The notes beneath the pieces were generated by a model that ran no database searches, was not told where the DNA came from, and saw nothing but the letters and a program-made list of their open reading frames with translations. Shown here piece after piece: positions 56,727 through 64,000 of a stretch of 64,000 nt of DNA (position 1 is its first letter; each line of letters begins with the position of its first letter). The translations under genes and the position numbers were made by a program. Origin of the DNA: Pseudoalteromonas citrea (lineage in GTDB: Bacteria > Pseudomonadota > Gammaproteobacteria > Enterobacterales > Alteromonadaceae); contig NZ_AHBZ03000014.1 of the NCBI RefSeq assembly GCF_000238375.3, forward strand, positions 434,001 through 498,000. Reading direction: 5' to 3'.

Positions 56727-58394
56727 TTAAATATGCTTAGTTTGAGCCTGAATTTCTGGTAAATTATCGATAAAATCTCTTTCTACTAGATATAACTGCT
56801 CAAGAATTCTATTTTTATCTTGGCAATTCTCTTTCCCAATCTTATTTTGTTTTTTACTCCAATAAATGGTACTTAATACAAATAATAACAAAGGTGAGAA
56901 TGCCAAGTAGCCTATATCAAAATCCCACATAAAATATACGCCAACGAGGGATATAATACCGAGGAAAAACCGCACTACGTCATTTGCATTTCCACTAAAA
57001 CGAGAAAATCGATTTCTAGCATACTCGATATCTTGTGTTATGTTGTACGTATACTCTCTAAATATAAAAGTTTCGTCGTTCAACGTTGCCACAGATTCAC
57101 CATAGGAGATCCAGTCTCCTTCATTGATACTACCGAGCATGTCAGAATCAAAATAATAGGTATGTATGTTTCCGTCACTACATTCAATCTGGACTGGGCC
57201 GTGCATCGTTGATTTTCGTAACGTCTGATGGACTGATGAATACTGTGTTATGTCATTCTTGTCTTTATATGAATTAATGCCGGTATTAATTTTTTTCGTC
57301 GACACTGTAACTTCCACATCTTTACTGACGACTTTACCCAACATAAAATTAAACTCTACCTCGCCAACTTGATTTGAGCGTAACACATTCCTGTGTGTAT
57401 ACTTTTCTGAATAGTTCACTTTATAGCGTTGCATTAACGCATTTTTAAGTTCACTAACAGTCGTCTTTTGAGGCATAACGTCTTCGTCTACTGCTGTGTC
57501 TTGAACATTAGGCGCAGCATGTGAACCGCATTGAAAACAATAAATGGCATTTTCAGATATTGTTGAATTACAGCCTATACATATCAAATCACTGTCTATT
57601 ATCGGTCTTATTTCAAACTCGTACCCTAACTGAGCCGCAGATGTTGGTGCGACTTTATTGATAAATTCGCTCAAGGCTTTAAATCGTATCATCCTTGCTT
57701 TAAATATTTTTCTCTGAGTAAAGTAACGATGAATTAGTTTCAAAAGCACACCACTGGTCGCCAGTGAAAGACACCATATAAACTGGGTGGGAGATCTTAT
57801 AAAAGACATACTCGTAGCCATAATGGCTACCCAAGCTGCGAGTGTTTCGGGTACAAAAAGAGTACCAAATTTAGGCTCTCTAATATGGTTTACCAGATAC
57901 TGATCACAGTTTTCCGCACTTTGACGAGGCCGACCATGAAATATAATACATGGAGGTTTATCGTTGTTAGTGATTCTATTATTTGCCGGTGTATCATCTA
58001 CTTGCGCATTAAGCGTTGACCAGTAAGGACTGACAACTGAGAAAACGTCGCCTTTTTTAATCGTATGAATTCCTTTAGTCTCAGCAGAAACCGAAAACGT
58101 CAGAACATCCCCATCTTTGTTCTTAAGCTCTAACCACCAATAAGAATAAGTTTCATCTCGGCTATTCATATGGGATTTATTTTCGACGTTGCATAAAACT
58201 TTTCGCTGATACAAAAGTGTTGAGATCACCTCACCCGTGAACACTATGTCACTTTCATAGTGTTTTTCTAGTAGTGACTTTTGCTCTGGGAGTATATCGA
58301 AAAGTGTAGAATAATGTGTTGTATTACGGACTTTATCACCACAATGACTACAAAAATTGTCACCGACAAAGACAGTTGTATTACAATGTTCCAT
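56727..58394 (-). CDS. Duplicated zinc-ribbon membrane protein, unknown function
   Basis: A 555-residue protein not matched to a named family. It appears to be built from two similar halves: zinc ribbon, beta-rich domain, two membrane helices. The second zinc ribbon is complete (C272/C275, C286/C289); the first has C15/C18 but only C4 before it, so one ligand may be missing. Beta domains run about 45-125 and 340-440. Hydrophobic pairs lie at about 180-222 and 478-520. A good GAGGG ribosome site precedes the ATG. It sits alone in a 2.6-kb segment flanked by inverted repeats, which points to acquired cargo. Confidence 0.75.
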   Translation of the reverse strand: MEHCNTTVFVGDNFCSHCGDKVRNTTHYSTLFDILPEQKSLLEKHYESDIVFTGEVISTLLYQRKVLCNVENKSHMNSRDETYSYWWLELKNKDGDVLTFSVSAETKGIHTIKKGDVFSVVSPYWSTLNAQVDDTPANNRITNNDKPPCIIFHGRPRQSAENCDQYLVNHIREPKFGTLFVPETLAAWVAIMATSMSFIRSPTQFIWCLSLATSGVLLKLIHRYFTQRKIFKARMIRFKALSEFINKVAPTSAAQLGYEFEIRPIIDSDLICIGCNSTISENAIYCFQCGSHAAPNVQDTAVDEDVMPQKTTVSELKNALMQRYKVNYSEKYTHRNVLRSNQVGEVEFNFMLGKVVSKDVEVTVSTKKINTGINSYKDKNDITQYSSVHQTLRKSTMHGPVQIECSDGNIHTYYFDSDMLGSINEGDWISYGESVATLNDETFIFREYTYNITQDIEYARNRFSRFSGNANDVVRFFLGIISLVGVYFMWDFDIGYLAFSPLLLFVLSTIYWSKKQNKIGKENCQDKNRILEQLYLVERDFIDNLPEIQAQTKHI

Positions 58395-59260
58395 TTTCCC
58401 TCTTTGGTACTTTAGGGGTTATTAAATATACCCTAAGCTTAAACACACTAAAACGTAAATTTGATTTAAAAAATCAATTTATGAGAAGATAATGCGCTAT
58501 TTTTTAACTTGAACGTTCAGTTGTTTTAGCACAAGGTAGCTTATTAATAATCCATTGGTTAATTTAAAAGAGATTTAATTACCTTTAAAAGGGAAAGTCA
58601 ATAAAAACAACTAAAAAACAAAATATTAATTTTTATTTGTCATTTTTATATCATTTTATTTATAGATAAAACGTTACGTAAACTTTATTAGCGAGAGGCA
58701 TATAACCTTACCTGGTATGATAAATAACCTAATTATATCAATTTTCTCATTTCGTCTATGCCACTATTTTTCATTTTAATAAAACATGGATCTTATATAC
58801 ATTCAGCTTTACTGTTATTTCAGTATATAATTTAAAGTTACATATATGGACTCTCTATAATTGTTTCATTTAGATAGCCATTTGAATTGCACCTGAACTT
58901 ATTGGTTTTTTAATAGGCAACTAATCTAAATTGCGTGTAAAAAGGTCAGTTATATCGATAAAATTACGGTTAAAATAGACAATCCCTAGGACGGCGACAA
59001 CGGTTTAAATGATTGTAAAAAGTTAGGCGATATAGAGTCGCTTTGCTATAGCTGAGAGAGGAGCAATACAGTTAAAACGGTACGAATAAACAGACCTTAC
59101 GCGGGCAAACGCAAGTGAGCGTGCAATGATAGTTGTATTGTCTGGTACATAATATAGAAAAGCGAAAAAACAGGATATATAAAGAAAAGTAGGGCCATTT
59201 TAACCACAGTAAAGCCACAAAGGCCCGCTGTTAAGACCGATAAAATACCCCTCAAAGCGC
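58395..59260. other. 866-bp AT-rich gene-free stretch
   Basis: Between the zinc-ribbon protein gene and the right 40-bp repeat. Very AT-rich from about 58395 to 58980 and more mixed afterwards. It has no ORF of note on either strand and no tRNA-like or clear RNA structure. It belongs to the insert bounded by the inverted repeats and probably holds the promoter region of the minus-strand gene near 58400-58500. Confidence 0.5.
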
Positions 59261-59300
59261 CGTTGTTTCCTAAATAATTGAACTTCTTTGGTTTGGTGTG
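59261..59300 (-). repeat. 40-bp inverted repeat, right copy
   Basis: Exact inverse of 56616-56655. It overlaps the broken end of the IS3 transposase gene: after residues LFDTLEEV the IS3 reading frame runs into this repeat and stops. The junction therefore marks where the 2.7-kb insert meets the IS3 element. Confidence 0.9.
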
Positions 59301-60190
59301 ATCAGATCATAAAATGCCTTAACAACCTCTTCCAACGTATCAAATAAGTTTTTGCTCAACCAGCTATATCGAATTGTTTTGTTATGTCGTTCGATGTAAG
59401 CGTTTTGTTGTGGGTTGCCCGGTTGAATATATTCAATTCGAATTCCATGCTGTTTCGCCCAATGAGTAAATTCATGACTGATAAATTCAGGACCATTATC
59501 ACAACGAATGACGCTTGGTTTACCTCGCCACTCAATGAGTTGATTTAGGCTTCTTATCACTCTAATCGCTGGAAAAGAATACCCAACATCAATCACCAAC
59601 CCTTCACGTTTATAATCATCAATGATGTTAAATAAACGTATTTTTCGGCCATTACTTAACTGGTCATGCATAAAGTCGACCGACCATACTTGATTGCGCT
59701 TTATTGGCTCTTTAAGAGGCTCTGGTTTATGCCGTTTCAATCGCCTTCTAGGGCGTATTCTCAAATTAAGGGCTAACTCACAATAAATACGATAAACACG
59801 CTTATGGTTCCATTTAAAGCCTTCTACATTTCGCAAATAGTCGTAGCACAGACCAAAACCCCAATCGGTTTCGTTCTCGGTTAATTTTACGAGCCAGTCG
59901 GCTATTTCAGCGTTTTCTGAACTTAGCTTTGCTTGGTAGCGATAGCAACTTTCACTGATACCAAACGCTATGCAAGCCAGTTTAATACTGATGTTATGAT
60001 TAGAAAGCATATGCTGTGCCATCACTTTGCGTTGCGACGGCTTCACCACTTTTTTTGCATCGCTTCCTGAACTATTTCCGCTTTTAAACGCTCTTCGGCA
60101 TACATTTTTTTCAGGCGACGATTTTCTTCTTCTAATTCTTTCATGCGAGCCATAAGTGATGCGTCCATCCCGCCATATTTTGCTCGCCAC
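59270..60190 (-). pseudogene. IS3-family transposase orfB, C-terminus replaced
   Basis: DDE integrase-like domain with all three catalytic residues (WSVDFMHD, IRCDNGPEF, AYIERHNKT) and the HTH_21 segment before it. The natural end is lost after LFDTLEEV and replaced by a short foreign tail ending TPNQRSSII. Normally produced as an OrfAB fusion by -1 frameshifting. Loss of the last about 30 residues makes activity doubtful. Confidence 0.85.
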
Positions 60191-60309
60191 TTATAAAAAG
60201 TAGCGCTACTCATACCGTGCTCACGACATAGCTCTGGCACAGGGAGCCCTGATTCTGATTGTTTTAAAATAGCCATTATTTGGCTGTCACTAAATTTTGA
60301 TTTTTTCAT
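60043..60309 (-). CDS. IS3-family transposase orfA
   Basis: 88-residue DNA-binding protein with an HTH_Tnp_1 domain (FSDSQIMAILKQSESGLPV, then HGMSSATFYKWRAKYGG) and a leucine-zipper-like tail. A run of seven A on the minus strand (60050-60056) near its end is the probable slippery site for -1 frameshifting into orfB. Confidence 0.9.
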   Translation of the reverse strand: MKKSKFSDSQIMAILKQSESGLPVPELCREHGMSSATFYKWRAKYGGMDASLMARMKELEEENRRLKKMYAEERLKAEIVQEAMQKKW

Positions 60310-60422
60310 GTAGATCTCCTTCGTCTAATTTACGAGAAAATTCTACTTTTGAGGACTGTTATTTTTTGGGGGGATTACCCACCCACCTTTGAGGGTTTCA
60401 TCTGTTTCCTATCTCTCATTAA

Positions 60423-60441
60423 GCATTATAATTTATAATGC
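60423..60441. promoter_or_regulatory. 19-bp perfect palindrome upstream of the dioxygenase gene
   Basis: GCATTATAATTTATAATGC has 9-bp arms around a single central base, about 105 bp upstream of the dioxygenase ATG. A second 10-bp palindrome, GGGTGCACCC, lies at 60513-60522. Either could be a transcription-factor site. No regulator is encoded nearby. Confidence 0.4.
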
Positions 60442-60545
60442 CTCTCTCAATACTACACCCTATCCATACACACTAAATTTTGGTCCATATTTTGCTTAAA
60501 CTCAAGTATCATGGGTGCACCCCTAGTTACGGAGTAAATATAACA

Positions 60546-61556
60546 ATGATTAATGACTTTGAAGACCTATCTAACCTAGCCAATAACTCACCGCAAGAGT
60601 TTGTACAGCTATTAATCTCTCAGTATATGTCCGAAAATAATTCTCTTTTTGAATTATTTGGACCAGAAATAAAATCATTACTCCAGTCTAATCAAGAACT
60701 ATTTTGGCAGTTCTGGAATGAAAGTGAACGCGCTCAGCTCTTGAATTGTCCCGATGATAAACATCAATCATTGCTGAATACACTAGAGCAAGACGGTATT
60801 TGTATTATCAATGATTTTTTCGATAAGAAGACAATTCAATTATTACAAAGTGAATGGGACAATAGCTTCAAGCAAATGCCTAAACAAGATGAGAAAACAG
60901 TTCAAAAGGCATTAAGAAGCCGCTTCACTTTTGATTTTATTGATGGTGTCCGCTACGTACAAAGCTCTCCCTTTGATAATAAGCAACGAATATTGTTTCA
61001 AGAACATGAAAAAACGCCGCCCGCATTTTCAAAATTCATTCTCAATAACACCATGTTCTCAGAGGTTGCCCAACGTCACTTTAAACTTAACATACTTCCC
61101 ACTCCTAGTTTTGTTATGGCTGAGTATCTCCAAAATACGCGCGTTCCCAGACAAGATTTATTTTGGCATATTGATAATTTGAGCGACCAGTTTAAAGTTA
61201 TGGTTATACTTGAGGATATGAGTGACATTGACGGTCCGTTTACATTCATTAAAGGTACACATAAAATTAAGTGTGAATATAAAGAGCGATATCATAAAAT
61301 GTACGCAATGAATGGTCTTTCCACTCAGGCACATAATCATTTTGAGCCTAGCTTTACTAGCTATAAAAATGCTGAAAAAGCAGTGTTAAAAGCTGGAGAT
61401 ATTGTCCTGTTTGATTGCAAAATCCACCACAGTGCAAGCTTTGTTAAGAAAATGGGAAGCAGAAAGAATCTAGTTCTTTATTTCAATGAAATCCCCACTA
61501 TCAGGAATAATATTTTCCAGAAATTTGATCACTTCTTAAACTTTGGATTGAATTAA
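60546..61556 (+). CDS. Phytanoyl-CoA dioxygenase (PhyH) family oxygenase
   Basis: Fe(II)/2-oxoglutarate oxygenase fold. Iron ligands H208 and D210 (FWHIDN) and H294 or H295 (CKIHHSAS), with R306 likely binding 2-oxoglutarate. The first about 80 residues are a helical extension. I use the ATG at 60546, after GGAG about 11 bases upstream, rather than the frame opening at 60480. It is isolated between two IS3 remnants, so its link to the sugar genes is uncertain. It could hydroxylate a lipid, amino acid or sugar-linked group. Confidence 0.85.
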   Translation: MINDFEDLSNLANNSPQEFVQLLISQYMSENNSLFELFGPEIKSLLQSNQELFWQFWNESERAQLLNCPDDKHQSLLNTLEQDGICIINDFFDKKTIQLLQSEWDNSFKQMPKQDEKTVQKALRSRFTFDFIDGVRYVQSSPFDNKQRILFQEHEKTPPAFSKFILNNTMFSEVAQRHFKLNILPTPSFVMAEYLQNTRVPRQDLFWHIDNLSDQFKVMVILEDMSDIDGPFTFIKGTHKIKCEYKERYHKMYAMNGLSTQAHNHFEPSFTSYKNAEKAVLKAGDIVLFDCKIHHSASFVKKMGSRKNLVLYFNEIPTIRNNIFQKFDHFLNFGLN

Positions 61557-61597
61557 AATGAATAAAAATCGAAAGTACTGACTGTATGTATGATTCA

Positions 61598-61626
61598 TAG
61601 AGATCGTTTCAACCAAGCGATCTCTA
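61598..61626 (+). terminator. Hairpin after the dioxygenase gene
   Basis: TAGAGATCG and CGATCTCTA form a perfect 9-bp stem with an 11-base loop, 42 bp after the dioxygenase stop. The following sequence (ACTCTCTTCT) is pyrimidine-rich rather than a T run. Probable terminator. Confidence 0.45.
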
Positions 61627-61648
61627 ACTCTCTTCTATAATTGATACC

Positions 61649-61906
61649 CTAAACCCTTTCACTTTTGAGTTTATAGTTTTCAATAACAGCACCTGAGAAT
61701 GGTGTTTTGCATATCTCAGCTTTCGCATCTTCGCGTGTCGAGTATATCTTACGCTTAATTATTCGCTTTTTTATCGTCGCAAAAAGGCTTTCCGAAACCG
61801 CATTATCATGGCAATTCCCTACGCGACTCATTGATGGCACGAGTTTATGCTTTTTCATAAATGCGAGATAGTCAGCGCTACCTGATTGGCTACCTTGGAT
61901 GTGTAG
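61649..61906 (-). pseudogene. IS3-family transposase fragment
   Basis: Remnant of another IS3-type orfB: HIQGSQSGSADYLAFMKKHK followed by SMSRVGNCHDNAVSESLFAT, the region holding the last catalytic Glu. It ends abnormally (KTPFSGAVIENYKLKS) and lacks the N-terminal half. It marks the right edge of the mobile zone, 21 bp before the next sugar gene. Confidence 0.8.
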
Positions 61907-61926
61907 ATAATAGCTAATAGCGTCCC

Positions 61927-62859
61927 TCAGTAGCCTGCTATTTTCAGGTAGTGAGGGAGCATTTCTACATATGAATTAATAGTGACCATATCAGCCTGTT
62001 TGTTCCCTAAAAAGCTCTCGACTTGTTTATATAACCCAGGCTTAAAATCTATATCTAGGCTAGATTCAAGTGCAAATTTAGATATTGAAATAGAGCCCTT
62101 ATTTTGTATAGCAAGCTCTTCAAAGGGAGACAAATATATTTTTCTTTTACTCGTTTGTATTTCAATAGCCCACCGGCCTGCCGACTCCCAGTCCGCATGA
62201 TAACTAAACAATACGCCTGTTTGTGTCACACCTGAACCACTGAACAAAGCTGGTTTATGCCAACTTAATTCACCCGAGTGATTACATGACATTTCAGCTG
62301 GTGCTCCGGAAAAACTAAATGCTAAATCGACAACATGGAGTGAATTACATAAAAACCAGTTCTCTAATTCTTTTCTGGGCTTACTTAACTTCTCAATTAC
62401 ATGAGACCACTCAGTAAACTCGAATTGAATGGCCCTTACACCACCATCCTCTTTTATTAACTGGTGTGCTTTTTCAACTGATGCGTAGAACCTTCGATTT
62501 AATCCTATATAAACATTAGCATTAGCCTCACTAGAAGCTCGATATAGCTGTTTTGCTTCATCCAGTGACAAAGCAGCTGGTTTTTCAACCAAAATTGATT
62601 TAAAGCCAATACCCAATAACTGCAAGGTAATATCAAAACTCGATAATGTACTTACACACACTATAGCGCTGTCGCACCTAATATCAGCACCTTTAACCAC
62701 TTCATCAATTGGTGACCTATGTACAGTAATTCCTGTTTTACTCTCAAACTCCGTTGCTGATCCCTGTCCTCGTCCAATAACTTTAAAAGTTTCATTTTGC
62801 GCTTTAAGTACTTTTGCATACTCAATCGCCATATTCCCTGCACCAATTAACCAAATCAT
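61927..62859 (-). CDS. Gfo/Idh/MocA family oxidoreductase
   Basis: NAD(P)-dependent oxidoreductase of 310 residues. Rossmann motif WLIGAGNMAIEYAKV, intact EKP motif (LVEKPAALS) and NSLHVVDLAFSFSG in the catalytic domain. A perfect AGGAGG ribosome site precedes its ATG, 9 bp after the upstream gene. Together with the next oxidoreductase and a CMP-nonulosonate synthetase it forms a unit that resembles part of Campylobacter ptm/leg loci. Confidence 0.87.
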   Translation of the reverse strand: MIWLIGAGNMAIEYAKVLKAQNETFKVIGRGQGSATEFESKTGITVHRSPIDEVVKGADIRCDSAIVCVSTLSSFDITLQLLGIGFKSILVEKPAALSLDEAKQLYRASSEANANVYIGLNRRFYASVEKAHQLIKEDGGVRAIQFEFTEWSHVIEKLSKPRKELENWFLCNSLHVVDLAFSFSGAPAEMSCNHSGELSWHKPALFSGSGVTQTGVLFSYHADWESAGRWAIEIQTSKRKIYLSPFEELAIQNKGSISISKFALESSLDIDFKPGLYKQVESFLGNKQADMVTINSYVEMLPHYLKIAGY

Positions 62860-62868
62860 ATCTACCTC

Positions 62869-63831
62869 CTAGGTGATCTGATACTCACAACGACGTAAAG
62901 TATCTCCATGCAATTGGAAATGCTTTTCTAGCGTATCTAATAGTGCTAAATGGGTATCAGCAGATTCTTCAAATGGTGTTAGTAACATTTGTTCCCCGCG
63001 AATACTCTGTTCAACAAATTGATAGCTTAAATTACTTTGATAAACCGTTTCAAAAGCGCGTACTTCTTGTATATCTCCATTAAATTCGACCGTACCAGCA
63101 AGCTCATCGATTAGAACCTCCTGACACTCTGAAGTCAGCCTCACCTGCAATGACATTTTTTCACTATGTCCACACGATATAGAAAGTTCTTTTGATGAAC
63201 TCATTATTCGGCCAAACACCTCTTTATAACCACCTCGTTTACTATCAAATATACAAGGCTCTAACTCTTTATCTTCTAAAATAAAAAGCTCTTTCTCTTC
63301 AAATAAATAACGATATATATCTAGAAAATGTACCGCGTTGCAAGCAAGCCCCCACTCATTTCCCACGACTGAAAATTGCCAATTTGCGTGTTTTTTTAGT
63401 TCTTTTTTCAACGCCTGATAGTGTGGGTTCATCCTACGAGGACAATTGACATAGGTCTTAACTGAGTGCTGCTTAAGTAAACGTTTGGCTTTTTGATATT
63501 CATCTTTAAAAGAAAATAAAAATTTCTCAAGAATTAAGCTGGTAACATGATTGCTATTTAGTAGTTCACGCATTACATGAAGTCTAACATTTGAGGTTGT
63601 CGCGATAATTGCAACGCTATAATCCTGCCCTTCTGGTAACACTACTTTATAATGTACTTGCGTTTGACCATTGCCAGGCGTTACTTCATCTGCCAACTTT
63701 CGAGCTTTAGTTAATGACTCTTTGTCAATATCGACTACATCAATACTCAAAGGTAAACTGCTTTTGAGTACACCTTGTAAGTGACGTGCGCCTATTCCCC
63801 CACATCCAACAATTAATATTCTGTAATTCAA
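62869..63831 (-). CDS. Gfo/Idh/MocA family oxidoreductase
   Basis: Second oxidoreductase of 320 residues, with ILIVGCGGIGARHLQG at the N-terminus; the EKP motif is changed to EKF (LILEKFLFSF). The catalytic-domain pattern CNAVHFLDIYRYLF is present. The start is TTG at 63831, and TTGA overlaps the TGA stop of the upstream cytidylyltransferase, so translation is coupled. Substrate unknown; probably a nonulosonate or its precursor. Confidence 0.85.
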   Translation of the reverse strand: MNYRILIVGCGGIGARHLQGVLKSSLPLSIDVVDIDKESLTKARKLADEVTPGNGQTQVHYKVVLPEGQDYSVAIIATTSNVRLHVMRELLNSNHVTSLILEKFLFSFKDEYQKAKRLLKQHSVKTYVNCPRRMNPHYQALKKELKKHANWQFSVVGNEWGLACNAVHFLDIYRYLFEEKELFILEDKELEPCIFDSKRGGYKEVFGRIMSSSKELSISCGHSEKMSLQVRLTSECQEVLIDELAGTVEFNGDIQEVRAFETVYQSNLSYQFVEQSIRGEQMLLTPFEESADTHLALLDTLEKHFQLHGDTLRRCEYQIT

Positions 63832-64000
63832 CGTGCTTCTTCCATCAGTAACTGTGCAAATTTAAAATCTAATTCAGAATCGATATCTACCGATTCTCGT
63901 TGAGACATAATGTATGCCTGTAAGTTTTGCCCCAGAAAAAAACTCTTCTGTTCTCGTATAGCAGCCACTTTAGCTATGTAGATTGCACCATTGAGCCGAA
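63828..64000 (-). CDS. CMP-nonulosonate cytidylyltransferase, 3' end only
   Basis: Fifty-six codons and a stop, cut off by the window edge. The C-terminus reads NGAIYIAKVAAI, then MSQRESVDIDSELDFKFAQ, matching the end of NeuA/LegF/PseF-type enzymes that activate a nonulosonic acid with CTP. The stop overlaps the TTG start of the next gene. Whether it handles pseudaminic or legionaminic acid cannot be judged from this piece. Confidence 0.85.
   Translation of the reverse strand, partial: RLNGAIYIAKVAAIREQKSFFLGQNLQAYIMSQRESVDIDSELDFKFAQLLMEEAR

Larger units (their letters stand above)
59270..60379 (-). mobile_element. IS3-family insertion sequence, 3' end displaced
   Basis: Contains orfA, orfB and the outer terminal repeat (GGTAATCCCCCC read inward from 60379). 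That end pairs with GGTAATCCTCCCA at 55552 and 56451, sharing further bases including TCAAAA-TAGA. The element lacks its own 3' tail here; the tail is found 2.7 kb away at 56451-56583 in the same orientation. It was thus split by an insertion or rearrangement. Confidence 0.85.

Noticed and set aside
55259-61926. Search for a CRISPR array, tRNA-bounded island or attachment sites in the mobile zone
   Set aside because: No regularly spaced short repeats, no tRNA-like cloverleaf and no direct repeats fitting att sites were seen; the repeats are IS tails and inverted repeats.

Overview
The window reads as chromosomal DNA of a marine gammaproteobacterium of the Alteromonadales, most like Pseudoalteromonas. 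The reasons are a polar-flagellum (FlhF/FlhG, FlrA/FlrB/FlrC, sigma-54) gene order, AT-leaning composition and the style of the surface-sugar genes. This assignment is an inference from gene content, not from a marker gene.

Region 1 (1-28075, almost all on the minus strand) is the polar flagellar and chemotaxis block. In transcription order it holds a divergent flagellin gene; the master activator flrA; tag, a DNA repair gene on the opposite strand; flrB-flrC; fliE-F-G-H-I-J; fliK; fliL-M-N-O-P-Q-R-flhB; and flhA-flhF-flhG-fliA-cheY-cheZ-cheA. Clean sigma-54 promoters (GG-N10-GC) precede flrB, fliE, fliK and flhA. This matches the cascade FlrA -> flrBC -> FlrC -> structural genes -> FliA.

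Region 2 (about 28080-36246) is a nonulosonic (pseudaminic-type) acid module. pseB-pseC and an oxidoreductase gene face right. The operon pseI / acyl carrier protein / PseG-GNAT fusion / acyl-adenylating ligase faces left. Both halves start with a sigma-54 promoter of the same type as the flagellar ones, so the sugar pathway looks wired into flagellar regulation. The ACP plus adenylating enzyme suggests that a non-acetyl acyl group is placed on the sugar.

Region 3 (36247-55199, plus strand) is a run of about 19 tightly packed genes with many 1-8 bp overlaps. It holds an SpsF-like cytidylyltransferase, two SDR sugar dehydratase/epimerases, a GmhA-like isomerase, four methyltransferase-type proteins (one fused to a sugar reductase), a split transketolase, a HAD phosphatase, an APH-like kinase, an alcohol dehydrogenase, a radical SAM-SPASM enzyme, a CBS-domain nucleotidyltransferase, WbuC, a domain-swapped HldE-like kinase/cytidylyltransferase and an HddC-like nucleotidyltransferase. 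The set looks like a pathway for an unusual, probably heptose-derived or branched, methylated nucleotide sugar. I cannot name its product.

Region 4 (55200-61926) is a mobile-element scrap zone. It contains a 133-bp direct repeat that is the tail of an IS3 element, the rest of that IS3 element 2.7 kb away, IS5 and integrase fragments, a possible 292-bp MITE, and a 40-bp perfect inverted repeat bounding a 2.6-kb insert. The insert carries one gene for a duplicated zinc-ribbon membrane protein. A phytanoyl-CoA-dioxygenase-like gene and another IS3 fragment follow.

Region 5 (61927-64000, minus strand) resumes sugar biosynthesis with two Gfo/Idh/MocA oxidoreductases behind a CMP-nonulosonate cytidylyltransferase that is cut by the window edge. 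I saw no rRNA, tRNA or CRISPR array.
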